Assembly: GCF_026427775.1 (NCBI RefSeq)
Contig: NZ_CP044532.1
Span: 3,844,001-3,908,000 of the forward strand
Source: Arthrobacter sp. CDRTa11
GTDB lineage: Bacteria; Actinomycetota; Actinomycetes; Actinomycetales; Micrococcaceae
Direction: 5' to 3'
DNA length: 64,000 nucleotides
The position numbers and the translations under genes were made by a program. Numbering within the stretch: position 1 is the stretch's first letter; the number at the start of each line of letters is the position of its first letter. Positions 23,895 through 32,766 of this stretch are shown piece after piece. The notes under the pieces are model-generated. The model searched no databases. It saw only the letters and a program-made list of their open reading frames with translations, and was not told the origin of the DNA.

Positions 23895-25564
23895 GCCAGG
23901 ACGTACGGACAGGTACCGGAAGGTTCAGCCGGTTCCTGCCGTCGCGGGCCGACTACACGAACCTCCGCCGAACCTGGCGGTCCGATCTGCTGGCGGGGAT
24001 CACCGTGGGCATCGTCGCGCTGCCCCTGGCCTTGGCCTTCGGCGTCAGTTCGGGCGTGGGCGCCGAAGCCGGGCTCATCACCGCGATCGTGGCCGGACTG
24101 GTCGCGGCGGTCATGGGCGGCTCGCCCGTCCAGGTTTCCGGTCCGACGGGCGCCATGGTGGTGGTCCTTGCCCCCGTGGTGGCAGTCCATGGCGTGGGCA
24201 GTGTGGCCCTGCTTTCCCTAATGGCGGGCGTGTTGGTCTGCCTTCTGGGAATCAGCGGACTGGGCCGGGCGGTGGCATTCATCCCATGGCCCGTCGTTGA
24301 AGGATTCACGCTGGGCATCGCGGCAATCATTTTCCTCCAGCAGGTTCCGCTCGCCACCGGCACCGCCGGAGTCCCGGGCCATAACACTCTCCTCGCAGCC
24401 ATCGAGGCTGCATCGGGCGCTGTGGCACCCACGGTCATGCTTACGCTCGCTCTCGTGGCGGGGGTCGCCGCGGTGATGGTCCTGGTGCAGAAGCTGTTCC
24501 GCGCCCTTCCGGCGAGCCTGCTCGCGGTGCTCCTGGCAACGGTGTCCGCCGAACTCCTGCAACTGGACATCCCGCGGATCGGCCCGCTGCCTGATTCCCT
24601 TCCCACCCCTTTGGTCCCCGTCATCGATCCAACCGCACTGGGCAGCCTGGCCATGCCGGCCGTGGCCATCGCTTTCCTCGCGGCAATCGAGTCCCTGCTC
24701 TCGGCCCGGGTGGCCGCCGGCATGACCGGTCCGGACGGTGCACCCAGCGGGGCGTACAGCCCGGACCGGGAACTGACCGGCCAGGGCCTGGCGTCGATCG
24801 CTGCAGGCTTGTTTGGTGGCATGCCGGCCACCGGCGCCATCGCACGTACTGCCGTTAATGTTCGCTCAGGTGCCAAAACCCGGATGGCAGCCGCAGTCCA
24901 CGCCGTCGTTCTTTTGGGCATCGTCTATCTGGCGTCGGGAATGGTCAGCCGCATTCCGCTGGCCGCCCTGGGCGGTGTCCTGATGGTCACCGCCTTCCGG
25001 ATGGTGTCACGGCGGACTGTTGCCGCCATCCTCCGGTCAACCCGGTCGGACGCAGCGGTCTTTGTCCTGACGGCAATCATTACCGTGGCCTTCGACCTGA
25101 TCGTCGCAATCCAGATTGGAGTGGCCGCGGCCGCGCTCTTCACCCTGCGCAAATTCGCTTCGCTCAGCAGTGTGCAGCGCGAGGAGATTTCCGGGCCCCG
25201 CGCCAGCGGCGATGAGCACATAGCCGTATTTCGGCTGGACGGGGCCATGTTCTTTGGCGCCGCGGAGCGCATCCTCCAGGAAATCAGCCAAGTGAAGGAC
25301 GTCCAGGTTGCCATCATCAGGCTCTCCCAGTTGCGGATGCTCGATGCTACCGGCGCCCATGCCTTGGTGGAGGTCATTTCCGCCTTGGAGTTGCGCGGCG
25401 TCACTGTCCTGATCAAGGGAGTCCGGCCCGACCACCTTGCCCTGGTGACAAATGTTGGAGTGATCCGCTCGTTACGTCACCATAAGCATCTGTTCGTGGA
25501 TCTGCCTGCGGCCGTCGAGCATGCGCGCGGCCACGTCCGCAGGAATGCCGCCTACCGCTTGTAG
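23891..25564 (+). CDS. SulP-family anion transporter with STAS domain
   Basis: A 557-residue SLC26/SulP permease with about 12 membrane helices. The N-terminal signature includes LPLALAFGVSSGVG, with VQVSGPTGAMVVVL following. A C-terminal STAS domain (about 430-535) contains LRMLDATGAHALVE. Family members carry sulfate, bicarbonate or other small anions in symport with H+ or Na+. There is no carbonic anhydrase domain or sulfate-assimilation gene nearby, so the ion is not decided. Start GTG coupled to the ArsR gene. Confidence 0.9.
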   Translation: MSQDVRTGTGRFSRFLPSRADYTNLRRTWRSDLLAGITVGIVALPLALAFGVSSGVGAEAGLITAIVAGLVAAVMGGSPVQVSGPTGAMVVVLAPVVAVHGVGSVALLSLMAGVLVCLLGISGLGRAVAFIPWPVVEGFTLGIAAIIFLQQVPLATGTAGVPGHNTLLAAIEAASGAVAPTVMLTLALVAGVAAVMVLVQKLFRALPASLLAVLLATVSAELLQLDIPRIGPLPDSLPTPLVPVIDPTALGSLAMPAVAIAFLAAIESLLSARVAAGMTGPDGAPSGAYSPDRELTGQGLASIAAGLFGGMPATGAIARTAVNVRSGAKTRMAAAVHAVVLLGIVYLASGMVSRIPLAALGGVLMVTAFRMVSRRTVAAILRSTRSDAAVFVLTAIITVAFDLIVAIQIGVAAAALFTLRKFASLSSVQREEISGPRASGDEHIAVFRLDGAMFFGAAERILQEISQVKDVQVAIIRLSQLRMLDATGAHALVEVISALELRGVTVLIKGVRPDHLALVTNVGVIRSLRHHKHLFVDLPAAVEHARGHVRRNAAYRL

Positions 25565-25776
25565 CCTTTCCGGATTTCGCGCGAGCGGTAACCGACGCCC
25601 ACCAGGTGCAGGACCAGACCCAGGCCAATCACCGGAAGCGATGCCGTCACCATGCCCGGGTTCTCGGAGGTGTTGCCTGCGATATTGAGGATAAGTCCGA
25701 CGGCGAGGAAGCCGATGGCCGTCATCACCAGGACTTTGTAGGATGTGGGCGACGTGGCCCAGAATTCTTTCAGCAC
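25552..25776 (-). CDS. DUF3188 small membrane protein
   Basis: 74 residues with two hydrophobic helices, VLVMTAIGFLAVGLILNIAG and the segment from ASLPVIG to VGVGY, and a basic C-terminus (RSREIRKGYKR). It matches the actinobacterial DUF3188 family, unknown function. Its stop lies inside the end of the convergent SulP gene (13-base overlap). The DUF2797 gene ends 22 bases away from its start, and it may be expressed with that gene. Confidence 0.75.
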   Translation of the reverse strand: MLKEFWATSPTSYKVLVMTAIGFLAVGLILNIAGNTSENPGMVTASLPVIGLGLVLHLVGVGYRSREIRKGYKR

Positions 25777-25797
25777 CGTGCCAGTCTACCGACCTGC

Positions 25798-26739
25798 TTA
25801 GAACAGGGCTTCCTGCACTGCAGGCACTTCAGAGGCAAAGTCACCCAGGACAATGGCCCGCGCGGTGAGCTGGGCAAGGTTGACCACAAACTGGGCGTCT
25901 GTACCCTGCAGCGAGGCCAGCGCGTGGGGACCGCAGAGCGCTGCCACGCGGAACCCGTGCTGCCCGGAGTCCAACGGGTGGGGGTACGCGTGCCGGGCTG
26001 CCGGGCCGCATAGCGCTGCGGCCTGGGCAGGCCGGACCCACAGCTCATCCACCACGTCAAAACCGTCGACGGCGGCCTGCGACAGCACCGCACGTACGCT
26101 GGCGGCGGCGCCCTGGTTGATGGAGTCCACCCTGGCTGCCGGGAGGGGCTCGGCCAGGGCTTCGGCCTTGGCGGCCGACCGGACCTGCTGGGCCAGCCCT
26201 GTTTCCCTGGTGACCATGTCCTCCAGGATCCGCACCAGGCTGCCGTCCTGGGCCCTGGCCACATACCGGGCCACCACGGCTCCCTGTTCGGCCAGCCGGT
26301 TCCATTTCCGGAGGTTGGACGCAGTGCCCACCTTGCTCGCGCCGCCGGCGAACGTGGCCACATATAGCCAGTGTTGCTGCATCAGGTAGGTCCGCAGCCC
26401 CTCAGGGACTCGTCCGCCCCGGTGGAAATCGTGGATAAGCCGGGAATCATCCAGCACAAAACAGCGCTCACACTGCTTGCCTTTGGATGCCGGAGCCTGG
26501 GCCGGGCATAGGACGTGCTGCCGTTCCGACGCCGAATAAACCTTATGGTGGCCGAGGCAGAACCTGCTGCCGGCCGCCAGCCGGAACCCAAGGGGCGTAC
26601 CAGGCTGGAGGCTGACTGCCTGCATGGTCCCGGAAGGTGACTGCAGGCGCAAAACCGGGCCGCCGCCGTCGTGCCCGGGGGCAGCAGCGGGGGGACCATC
26701 CCAAAAGACCCCGTGGACCAGATAGCGGGGATCTGTCAC
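25798..26739 (-). CDS. DUF2797 family protein
   Basis: About 313 residues. Cysteines that could bind zinc occur as FCLGHH, LCPAQ and QCERC (about residues 70-115). A GIY-YIG-like central segment includes HWLYVATFAGGASKVGT. GTG at 26739 is preferred because AGAGGA lies five bases ahead; a TTG at 26760 is possible. Family members are found next to varied genes in actinobacteria and have no established role. The Cys pattern suggests a nucleic-acid-related function, but that is inference. Confidence 0.8.
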   Translation of the reverse strand: MTDPRYLVHGVFWDGPPAAAPGHDGGGPVLRLQSPSGTMQAVSLQPGTPLGFRLAAGSRFCLGHHKVYSASERQHVLCPAQAPASKGKQCERCFVLDDSRLIHDFHRGGRVPEGLRTYLMQQHWLYVATFAGGASKVGTASNLRKWNRLAEQGAVVARYVARAQDGSLVRILEDMVTRETGLAQQVRSAAKAEALAEPLPAARVDSINQGAAASVRAVLSQAAVDGFDVVDELWVRPAQAAALCGPAARHAYPHPLDSGQHGFRVAALCGPHALASLQGTDAQFVVNLAQLTARAIVLGDFASEVPAVQEALF

Positions 26740-26783
26740 GGGGTCCTCTGTACGTCTCAACGAAAAGTGCGTCCGGGCGGCTG

Positions 26784-27647
26784 CTACAGGGCGGGCTGCA
26801 CGCCGAACGCCACGGCGAGCTTCATGATCTTCTCCGCGCGGCCCAGGCGGGGAAGGTCGGAGCCGTCGCGGATGACCCGGCCGTTGGCTTCGAAGTCGGC
26901 CATGAAGTCCGTGGCCCAGGCAACGTCGGACGGCGTGGGGCTGATGACCTCGTTGATGATTGCCGTCTGGTCAATCGCCAGGCACAGCTTGCCGGTCATG
27001 CCCATCATGACTGTGATGGCGGTCTGCTCACGCAGGATGGGGTGGTTGGTGCCGACGGTGGGGCCGTCGATGGGTCCCGGCAGGTTGCCGACCCGGCTGG
27101 CCACCACCAGTTTGGCGCGCGGGTAAGCCATGGCTTCGGCCGTGGCGGCCATGCCGGTGTCGCGGCGGAAGTCCCCGGAGCCGAAGGCGAGGCGGAATGC
27201 ACCCTGGGCCTTGGCGATGTTGTTGGCTTCCTCGATGCCCACGGCTGATTCCACCAGCGCAATCACGGGGGTCTTGCCGTCCATGCGGTGGTAGCTCTCG
27301 GTCACCTGGTCAGCGGACTCGGTCTTGGCGAGCATCACGCCGAGAAGACCGGGAGTTCCGCGCAGTCCGGCGAGGTCATCAGCCCAGAACCGGCTGGTGG
27401 CGTCGTTGATCCGGACCCAGGCCTTGCCGCCGGCAGAAAGCCAATCAACAACATTGCCGCGCGCGTGGTCCTTCTGCGACGGGTCCACGGCGTCTTCGAT
27501 GTCGAGGATGATCGAGTCTGCCCGGGAAACGGCAGACTGGTCAAAAAGCTCGGTTTTCATCGCGTTAACCAGAAGCCATGAGCGGGCTATCTCTGCGGGG
27601 ATGTGGCGCTCAGGCCGTAAGATCTCGGTGGCGGTGGTAGACGTCAT
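26784..27647 (-). CDS. HpcH/HpaI-family CoA ester lyase (CitE-like)
   Basis: A 287-residue (beta/alpha)8 enzyme related to citrate lyase beta subunit and malyl/citramalyl-CoA lyases. It has RSWLLVNAMK near the N-terminus, ILDIEDAVDPSQKDHAR (metal-binding Glu/Asp) and VRINDATSRFW. Citrate lyase alpha and gamma partners are absent, so it probably works alone on an acyl-CoA ester, as mycobacterial CitE homologues do. ATG start. The 239 bases upstream hold its promoter and a hairpin belonging to the aldo/keto reductase gene. Confidence 0.85.
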   Translation of the reverse strand: MTSTTATEILRPERHIPAEIARSWLLVNAMKTELFDQSAVSRADSIILDIEDAVDPSQKDHARGNVVDWLSAGGKAWVRINDATSRFWADDLAGLRGTPGLLGVMLAKTESADQVTESYHRMDGKTPVIALVESAVGIEEANNIAKAQGAFRLAFGSGDFRRDTGMAATAEAMAYPRAKLVVASRVGNLPGPIDGPTVGTNHPILREQTAITVMMGMTGKLCLAIDQTAIINEVISPTPSDVAWATDFMADFEANGRVIRDGSDLPRLGRAEKIMKLAVAFGVQPAL

Positions 27648-27804
27648 GTATCTACCGTATCTGGCCGGAGCCTACCAGCGCGAAGCAATATGGGCTTGCA
27701 CAAAGACCAATACGAACAAAACCGGCTTAAGCGTGTCCGGCGGCCCGGCCAGCACCGTAGGATTCCTTGTTCTTCGGGCCTCCCTGCCGGGCTCCCTGAA
27801 GTAA

Positions 27805-27852
27805 GTAGCAGCAAGTGCCGTTCTCAGATGTGAATACGACACTTGCTGCTAC
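27805..27852. terminator. Hairpin after the aldo/keto reductase gene
   Basis: GTAGCAGCAAGTG (27805-27817) and CACTTGCTGCTAC (27840-27852) are perfect inverted copies with a 22-base loop. Reading the minus strand, the stem lies about 35 bases after the reductase stop, so it may be that gene's terminator; there is no T-run. Confidence 0.6.
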
Positions 27853-27886
27853 CCAGTTGGGAGAGGCCGGGTGGGAGAGGGCTGGG

Positions 27887-28828
27887 TCAGGGAAGCTTGC
27901 TGCCCCGCGCAGCGATCCACAGCCCGTACCACTCCGCGCGGGTCATGGCCGAAGCCACCCGGCCGGCATCGGCACAGGCCCTGATCCTGGCGGGATTGAC
28001 CGACCCGATGACCGGCGCGATCCCGGCAGGATGCTTCATCAGCCAGCCCAGCAGGACCGACTCCCCCGACGTGCTGTACTGCCCGGCCAGCTCCGCCACC
28101 AGCCCAGCGGCGGCAGTCTCAGCCGCCGTCGGGCTCTCCGGTCCGCCGCCGGTGTAGAGCCCGCGGGCCAGCGCGCCGTACGCCTGCAGGGTCACACCGT
28201 TCCGGCTGCAGTACTCCAGTGTTCCCTCGGGAAAGCCGTGATCCAGCGACTCCGGATGGTTCACCAGCACCTGGCTCTCCAGCCAGGCCCGCTTCAGCAG
28301 GCTCATTTCCAGCTGGTTGGCCACCACTGGTACCTCCAGCCGGTCCTGCAGCGCCTCGATCTGGGATCCGGACATGTTGGACACGCCCAGCGCACGCACC
28401 TTGCCGTCGGCCAGCAATTGCCCGACGGCGGACGCCACCTCCGCCGGGTCGGTCAGCGGGTCCGGGCGGTGCAGCAGGAGCACGTCAACATAGTCGGTGC
28501 GCAACCGCTTCAGGCTGCCGTCCACCCGCTCGATGATGGACTCCCGGCTGAGGTCATAGTGGGTGTCAAGCCCCCGTTCATTCAGCCGGATCCCGCACTT
28601 GGTCTGTAGCCGGATGCGTTCGCGCAGGCCCGGCGTTGCCGCCAGCACCTCGCCGAACACGGCCTCCGACTTCCCGCTGCGGTAGATGTCGGCGTGATCA
28701 AACAGCGTGATCCCTGCATCCAGCGCGGCGTCGACGGCGGCAGCCGCCTCCTCCACATGGCCGGTAGCGTGCGGCTCGTCGGACCAGCTGCCGCCCAGGC
28801 CCATGCAGCCGTAGATGAGCTCCTGCAT
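27887..28828 (-). CDS. Aldo/keto reductase, YdhF-like
   Basis: A 313-residue NADPH-dependent aldo/keto reductase with the catalytic tetrad visible: Asp in LFDHADIYRSGKSE, Tyr in the same motif, Lys in LQTKCGI, and His in DVLLLHRPDPL. The N-terminus YGCMGLGGSWSDEPH is like E. coli YdhF. The natural substrate is unknown. It follows the alpha-glucosidase gene by 52 bases on the same strand and may share its transcript. Confidence 0.9.
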   Translation of the reverse strand: MQELIYGCMGLGGSWSDEPHATGHVEEAAAAVDAALDAGITLFDHADIYRSGKSEAVFGEVLAATPGLRERIRLQTKCGIRLNERGLDTHYDLSRESIIERVDGSLKRLRTDYVDVLLLHRPDPLTDPAEVASAVGQLLADGKVRALGVSNMSGSQIEALQDRLEVPVVANQLEMSLLKRAWLESQVLVNHPESLDHGFPEGTLEYCSRNGVTLQAYGALARGLYTGGGPESPTAAETAAAGLVAELAGQYSTSGESVLLGWLMKHPAGIAPVIGSVNPARIRACADAGRVASAMTRAEWYGLWIAARGSKLP

Positions 28829-28880
28829 CAGGCCGGAACCCCTGATAGGCGGCGCTTTGGTCCGAGCCCAGAGCCGGTCA

Positions 28881-30605
28881 TCAGCGAAGCCATGCGGTGC
28901 TGTTCGCCCCCAGCTTGCCCTCTTCCAGCGGCGCGCTGGTCACCAGCACGGTACCGGCCGGAAGCTCGACGGCGGTGTCCCCGAAGTTGGTAACGGACTG
29001 CCAGCCGCCGGGGCGGCGGAAGTGCAGGACCTCGGGGTTGCCGGTCTCGATCCATTCCAGCTGCTCCTCCCCCTGGAGTTCGCGGCGCAGCTTCAGGGCG
29101 GAACGGTACAGCTCAAGGGTGGAGCCTGCGGTGCCGTCCTGCGCCTCGACAGCGTACTGGCTGAACCATGCGGGCTGCGGCAGGTGGGCAACGCCGTCGC
29201 CGAAACCGAAGGAGCTTCCGTCAGCCTTCCACGGCAGCGGCACACGGCAGCCGTCGCGCCCTATGTCCACGCCCTTGTTCCGGAAGAAGGTGGGGTCCTG
29301 ACGCTGGGTCTCCGGAATTTCGGCAACCTCGTGCAGGCCCAATTCCTCGCCCTGGTACAGGTAGGCAGAGCCTGGGACGGCGAGCATCAGCAGCGTGGCC
29401 GCCCGGGCACGGCGCTCGCCAAGCTCCATGTCCAGGTCCTCCCGGGGACCGCCGGCCAGGAGCCATGACTTCCCGTCCTGGCCCTTGGCGTGCTTTCCCT
29501 TGGCTCCCTTGTCTGCGGAGAACCGGGGCAGGCCGTAGCGGGTGGCGTGCCGGACGACGTCGTGGTTGGAGAAAACCCACGTGGAGGATGCTCCGGTGGC
29601 GGCAGCCTCGGCCAGGTTCCGGGTGATGATTTCGCGGAAATCCTCTGCGTCAAAGTCGGCCTGCAGCAGGTCGAAGTTGAAGGCCTGGCCCAGGCCGGCG
29701 GGGCTGGCGTAGCGGGGACGACGGGTTGCGTGCACCCAGGCCTCCGCCACGGCAGTGCGCGGCGGGTTGTACTCGTTGAAGACTTCGCGCCACTCCGTGT
29801 AGATCTCGTGGACGTCGTCGCGGTCCCAGAACGGGTGTGAGCCGTCGGCGAACCCGTCGGTACCGGTGTTTGCCGCGGTCAGCTCCACCTTGGACAGCAG
29901 CGGCTCGGTGAGGTCCTTCGTGAGAGCATGGGCAACGTCCACGCGGAAGCCGTCCACACCGCGGTCCGACCAAAAGCGCAGGGTCTTCAGGAAGTCGTCC
30001 CGGATCTCCCGGTTGGCCCAGTTCAGGTCAGGCTGCTCCTTGGCGAAGATGTGCATGTACCACTGGCCGGGTGTGCCGTCCGGCTCGGTGATGCGCTCCC
30101 AGGCAGGGCCGCCGAAGACGGAGTCCCAGTCCGACGGCGGGAACTCGCCGTCCGGGCCCTTGCCGTCGCGGAAGATGTAGCGGTCACGGGCTGCGGAACC
30201 CTTCGGCGCAGCCAGGGCTTCCTTGAACCACTCGTGCCGGTTGGAGGAGTGGTTAGGGACGATGTCGGCAATCAGCTTGATGCCGGCGGCGTGGAGTGCA
30301 GCAGCCATCTCGTCGAAGTCGGCGAGGGTGCCCAGCTTGGGGTCAACGTCGCGGTAATCGTCCACGTCGTAGCCGCCGTCGGCCAGGGCGGACGGGTAGA
30401 ACGGACTCAGCCAGACGGCGTCGATTCCCAGCGATTTCAGATACGGGACCTTAGCTGTGATGCCCTTGATATCCCCCAGGCCGTCGCCGTTGGAATCGGC
30501 GAAGCTGCGCGGATAGATCTGGTAGACAGAGGCCTGGCGCCACCAGTTCGGGTCGGCGAGGCGGTCAGAATCGGTCACGGTTGCCAGGGTGGCAGTGGTG
30601 GACAA
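28881..30605 (-). CDS. Alpha-glucosidase, GH13 family
   Basis: A 574-residue GH13 enzyme that releases glucose from short alpha-glucosides. SVYQIYPRSFADSNGDGLGD starts the barrel. The nucleophile is Asp223 (GFRVDVAH), the acid/base is Glu288 (AVAEAW), and FSNHDV gives the third acidic residue Asp349. There is no signal peptide, so it is cytoplasmic and acts on imported maltose-like sugars. TTG start with AAGGAT seven bases ahead. It is divergent from the ROK repressor gene with a shared operator-like palindrome between, and no sugar transporter lies next to it. Confidence 0.92.
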   Translation of the reverse strand: MSTTATLATVTDSDRLADPNWWRQASVYQIYPRSFADSNGDGLGDIKGITAKVPYLKSLGIDAVWLSPFYPSALADGGYDVDDYRDVDPKLGTLADFDEMAAALHAAGIKLIADIVPNHSSNRHEWFKEALAAPKGSAARDRYIFRDGKGPDGEFPPSDWDSVFGGPAWERITEPDGTPGQWYMHIFAKEQPDLNWANREIRDDFLKTLRFWSDRGVDGFRVDVAHALTKDLTEPLLSKVELTAANTGTDGFADGSHPFWDRDDVHEIYTEWREVFNEYNPPRTAVAEAWVHATRRPRYASPAGLGQAFNFDLLQADFDAEDFREIITRNLAEAAATGASSTWVFSNHDVVRHATRYGLPRFSADKGAKGKHAKGQDGKSWLLAGGPREDLDMELGERRARAATLLMLAVPGSAYLYQGEELGLHEVAEIPETQRQDPTFFRNKGVDIGRDGCRVPLPWKADGSSFGFGDGVAHLPQPAWFSQYAVEAQDGTAGSTLELYRSALKLRRELQGEEQLEWIETGNPEVLHFRRPGGWQSVTNFGDTAVELPAGTVLVTSAPLEEGKLGANSTAWLR

Positions 30606-30721
30606 GGGGTGATCCTTAAGTCTTGGGCTGGTCAGTTGGACGGTCCGAGTGGCTGGTCTGTTGCATGCTGCACCGCGGGGACCAAGGGAATGCCGGTGGC
30701 CGGCACTCCTAAGTTGAGAGA

Positions 30722-30740
30722 ATTTAGATAGAATCTAAAT
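30722..30740. promoter_or_regulatory. Palindromic operator between alpha-glucosidase and ROK genes
   Basis: ATTTAGAT (30722-30729) and ATCTAAAT (30733-30740) form a perfect 8-bp inverted repeat with a 3-base centre, in the AT-rich part of the 184-base divergent region. Such sites are typical of ROK repressors. Binding by the adjacent ROK protein is inferred from position. Confidence 0.75.
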
Positions 30741-30789
30741 ATACTCACCAAATAATTATGGGACCGGACAATCTGGAGGTCAAGGACGC

Positions 30790-31953
30790 ATGAAGGAAGC
30801 TGGCGCAGCCACCCCGCAACTGCTGCGGCGGGTTAATGCCAACGCCGTCCTGGCCTTCCTCCGAAGCACAGAGGTTGCCACCGGAACTGACCTGATGGCA
30901 TCGACCGGACTGACCCGGGCCACTGTCATAGCGGTGTGTGAGGACCTGCTCCGGCGCGGCTGGATCAGCGAGACCGGCCTCTCCCGCGAGGTCTCTTCCC
31001 AGAAGGGCCGTCCTGCCCGGCGGTTCGAGCTAAACCCGCGGGCCGGCTTTGTCCTGGGCATCGATATCGGCGCCGCCACCACCACTGCTGCTGTAGCCGA
31101 CCTTCGCGGAACCATTGTGGGGAAAGCGAGCCGGAGCTTCCGCAGCGCCGCTATTCCGGCCGACGAGCGGATCAACGTTGTTGACCAGGCCTGCCGTGCC
31201 GCGCTGCAAGTTGCCGGCACCACGCCGGAAACAGTGCTGGCCGTGACAGCGGGACTTGCCGCCCCGGTGGACCGGGAAGGCAATGTCCTGGTGACCCAGC
31301 ATTTCTGGCGGCTGTTCGACGTCGGCCTCCGGTCTGCGCTCAAGGAACTGCACGGGTGGACGGTGCTCCTGGAGAACGACGCCAACCTGGCGGCCCTCGG
31401 CGAGCGCTGGCGCGGCTCCGGCATGGGAGTTGATGACCTGGTGGTCCTGCTCGCCAGCGAACGGATGGGCGCGGGAATCATCGAATCGGGCCGGCTGCTG
31501 CATGGGAATTGCGGAGCCGCCGGCGAGATGGGCTACCTGGACATGGTTGAGGGCGTGGGAAGCTCAGCAGGTATTGCACTGCTGGCGCGGGAATGGTTCG
31601 CGGAGCACGGCACTCCCCCGCTGGAGGCGCGGGAGGTCTTCGCCGCCGCCGCGGCGGGCGAAGCTGCCGCAGTGGCGGTCCTGGACAGGCTTTCGGAACG
31701 GCTGGCCCGGATCATCGCCACGGTTGCCATCCTGGTCAACCCGGAACAGGTGGTGATTGGGGGCGCCGTCGCAGAATCGGCCGGGGCGCTGCTGCCCCGG
31801 GTCGAAGCCTTGCTGCCCCGCTTCACGGCCACGGTTCCGCGGGTCACGGCGTCACCCCTGGGGGACTCGATCGTGACCATGGGCGCCGTGCGTTGCGCCC
31901 TCGACTACGTGGAGGCCAACGCCCTGGACCTGGAACTTGCGGCGCCGGCCTGA
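30790..31953 (+). CDS. ROK-family transcriptional repressor
   Basis: 387 residues. An N-terminal winged helix (about 10-75, LLRRVNANAVLAFLRST, LTRATVIAVCEDLLRRGWIS) is followed by a ROK kinase-like domain starting GFVLGIDIGAATTTAAVAD. The zinc-binding CxCGxxGC of ROK sugar kinases is reduced to GNCGAAGEMG with one Cys. It is therefore a regulator that probably binds a sugar rather than phosphorylating it. Divergent from the alpha-glucosidase gene, which it most likely controls. Confidence 0.9.
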   Translation: MKEAGAATPQLLRRVNANAVLAFLRSTEVATGTDLMASTGLTRATVIAVCEDLLRRGWISETGLSREVSSQKGRPARRFELNPRAGFVLGIDIGAATTTAAVADLRGTIVGKASRSFRSAAIPADERINVVDQACRAALQVAGTTPETVLAVTAGLAAPVDREGNVLVTQHFWRLFDVGLRSALKELHGWTVLLENDANLAALGERWRGSGMGVDDLVVLLASERMGAGIIESGRLLHGNCGAAGEMGYLDMVEGVGSSAGIALLAREWFAEHGTPPLEAREVFAAAAAGEAAAVAVLDRLSERLARIIATVAILVNPEQVVIGGAVAESAGALLPRVEALLPRFTATVPRVTASPLGDSIVTMGAVRCALDYVEANALDLELAAPA

Positions 31954-31978
31954 GGATGGCTTAGCCAACAACCCAACA

Positions 31979-32033
31979 GCGCGAACGGACACTTGAGGCC
32001 CCTCCGCCCGGGGCCTCAAGTGTCCGCTCGCGC
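31979..32033. terminator. Very long hairpin terminator with dispersed core
   Basis: Two 24-base arms (31979-32002 and 32010-32033) pair at 23 positions around a 7-base loop. The outer part GCGCGAACGGACACTT also occurs in the hairpin near 62.9 kb. It sits between convergent genes (ROK and the SDR) and four bases from the SDR stop, so it can end both. Confidence 0.85.
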
Positions 32034-32036
32034 AGG

Positions 32037-32690
32037 CTAGCTCGGCTGCAGGGCGGCGGCCACCGGCAGGGTCCCGTCCCGGAACTCGATGGTCCGGCCC
32101 GCGGTGTCCGGCAGGTCCAGCACTGCCGCCGCCACAATTGCCGTATTGCCGCGCGAGGTCTCCCTGCTCCCCTGCCCTGATGGGTCGACGTCGATCCGGC
32201 CGGTCCCCGGCTTATCCGTCAGTGAGCCGGGGCCCAGGATGGTCCACGCCAGCTGCGTGCCGCGCAGGTACTCATCGGCCGCCGCCTTGGCCTCGGCGTA
32301 GGCGTGGAAGCTGTTTTCGGCCGGGACGCCGTGGTTCGGGCCTGCCCCCAGATAGGACACCATGATGTACCGCCCGACGCCGGCCTCCGCCGCCGCATCC
32401 ATCGAGCGGATCGCGGCGTCCCGGTCCACGGCATAGGTGCGTTCAGGATTCCCTCCTCCCGCACCGGCGGACCAGACCACGGCGTCGTGGTTCCGGAGCG
32501 CCTCGGCGATTTCCGCCGTCGTGGCGTTTTCAACATCCAGTACCGACGGCGTTGCGCCCGTTGCCGCCACATCGCCGGCATGGTCCGGGTTGCGGATGAA
32601 GGACGTCACGCTGTGGCCTTCGTCCGTGAGGAGGGTTGACAGAAGGAGGGCCACTTTTCCGTGGCCGCCGATGATTGCGATCCGGGTCAT
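32037..32690 (-). CDS. NAD(P)-binding atypical SDR, NmrA-like
   Basis: 217 residues from the ATG at 32690, where the Rossmann start RIAIIGGHGKVALLLSTLL begins. A longer frame upstream is rejected since it is out of character and lies antisense to nothing known. No classical YxxxK pair is obvious except FHAYAEAKAAADEYLRG (Tyr and Lys), so it is an atypical SDR. Substrate unknown. It follows the RibD-like gene on the same strand. Confidence 0.8.
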   Translation of the reverse strand: MTRIAIIGGHGKVALLLSTLLTDEGHSVTSFIRNPDHAGDVAATGATPSVLDVENATTAEIAEALRNHDAVVWSAGAGGGNPERTYAVDRDAAIRSMDAAAEAGVGRYIMVSYLGAGPNHGVPAENSFHAYAEAKAAADEYLRGTQLAWTILGPGSLTDKPGTGRIDVDPSGQGSRETSRGNTAIVAAAVLDLPDTAGRTIEFRDGTLPVAAALQPS

Positions 32691-32766
32691 GGACCCATTC
32701 TGCCCCTCGTGTCCAGCGGTGCGGGCATCGCCGCGGCGGGTCGGGACGGACGCGGGTTCCCAGGCG

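Noticed and set aside
27646..27804. Short plus-strand frame in the intergenic region before the CitE-like gene
   Set aside because: Continuation of an antisense open frame without a ribosome-binding site or recognisable protein character.
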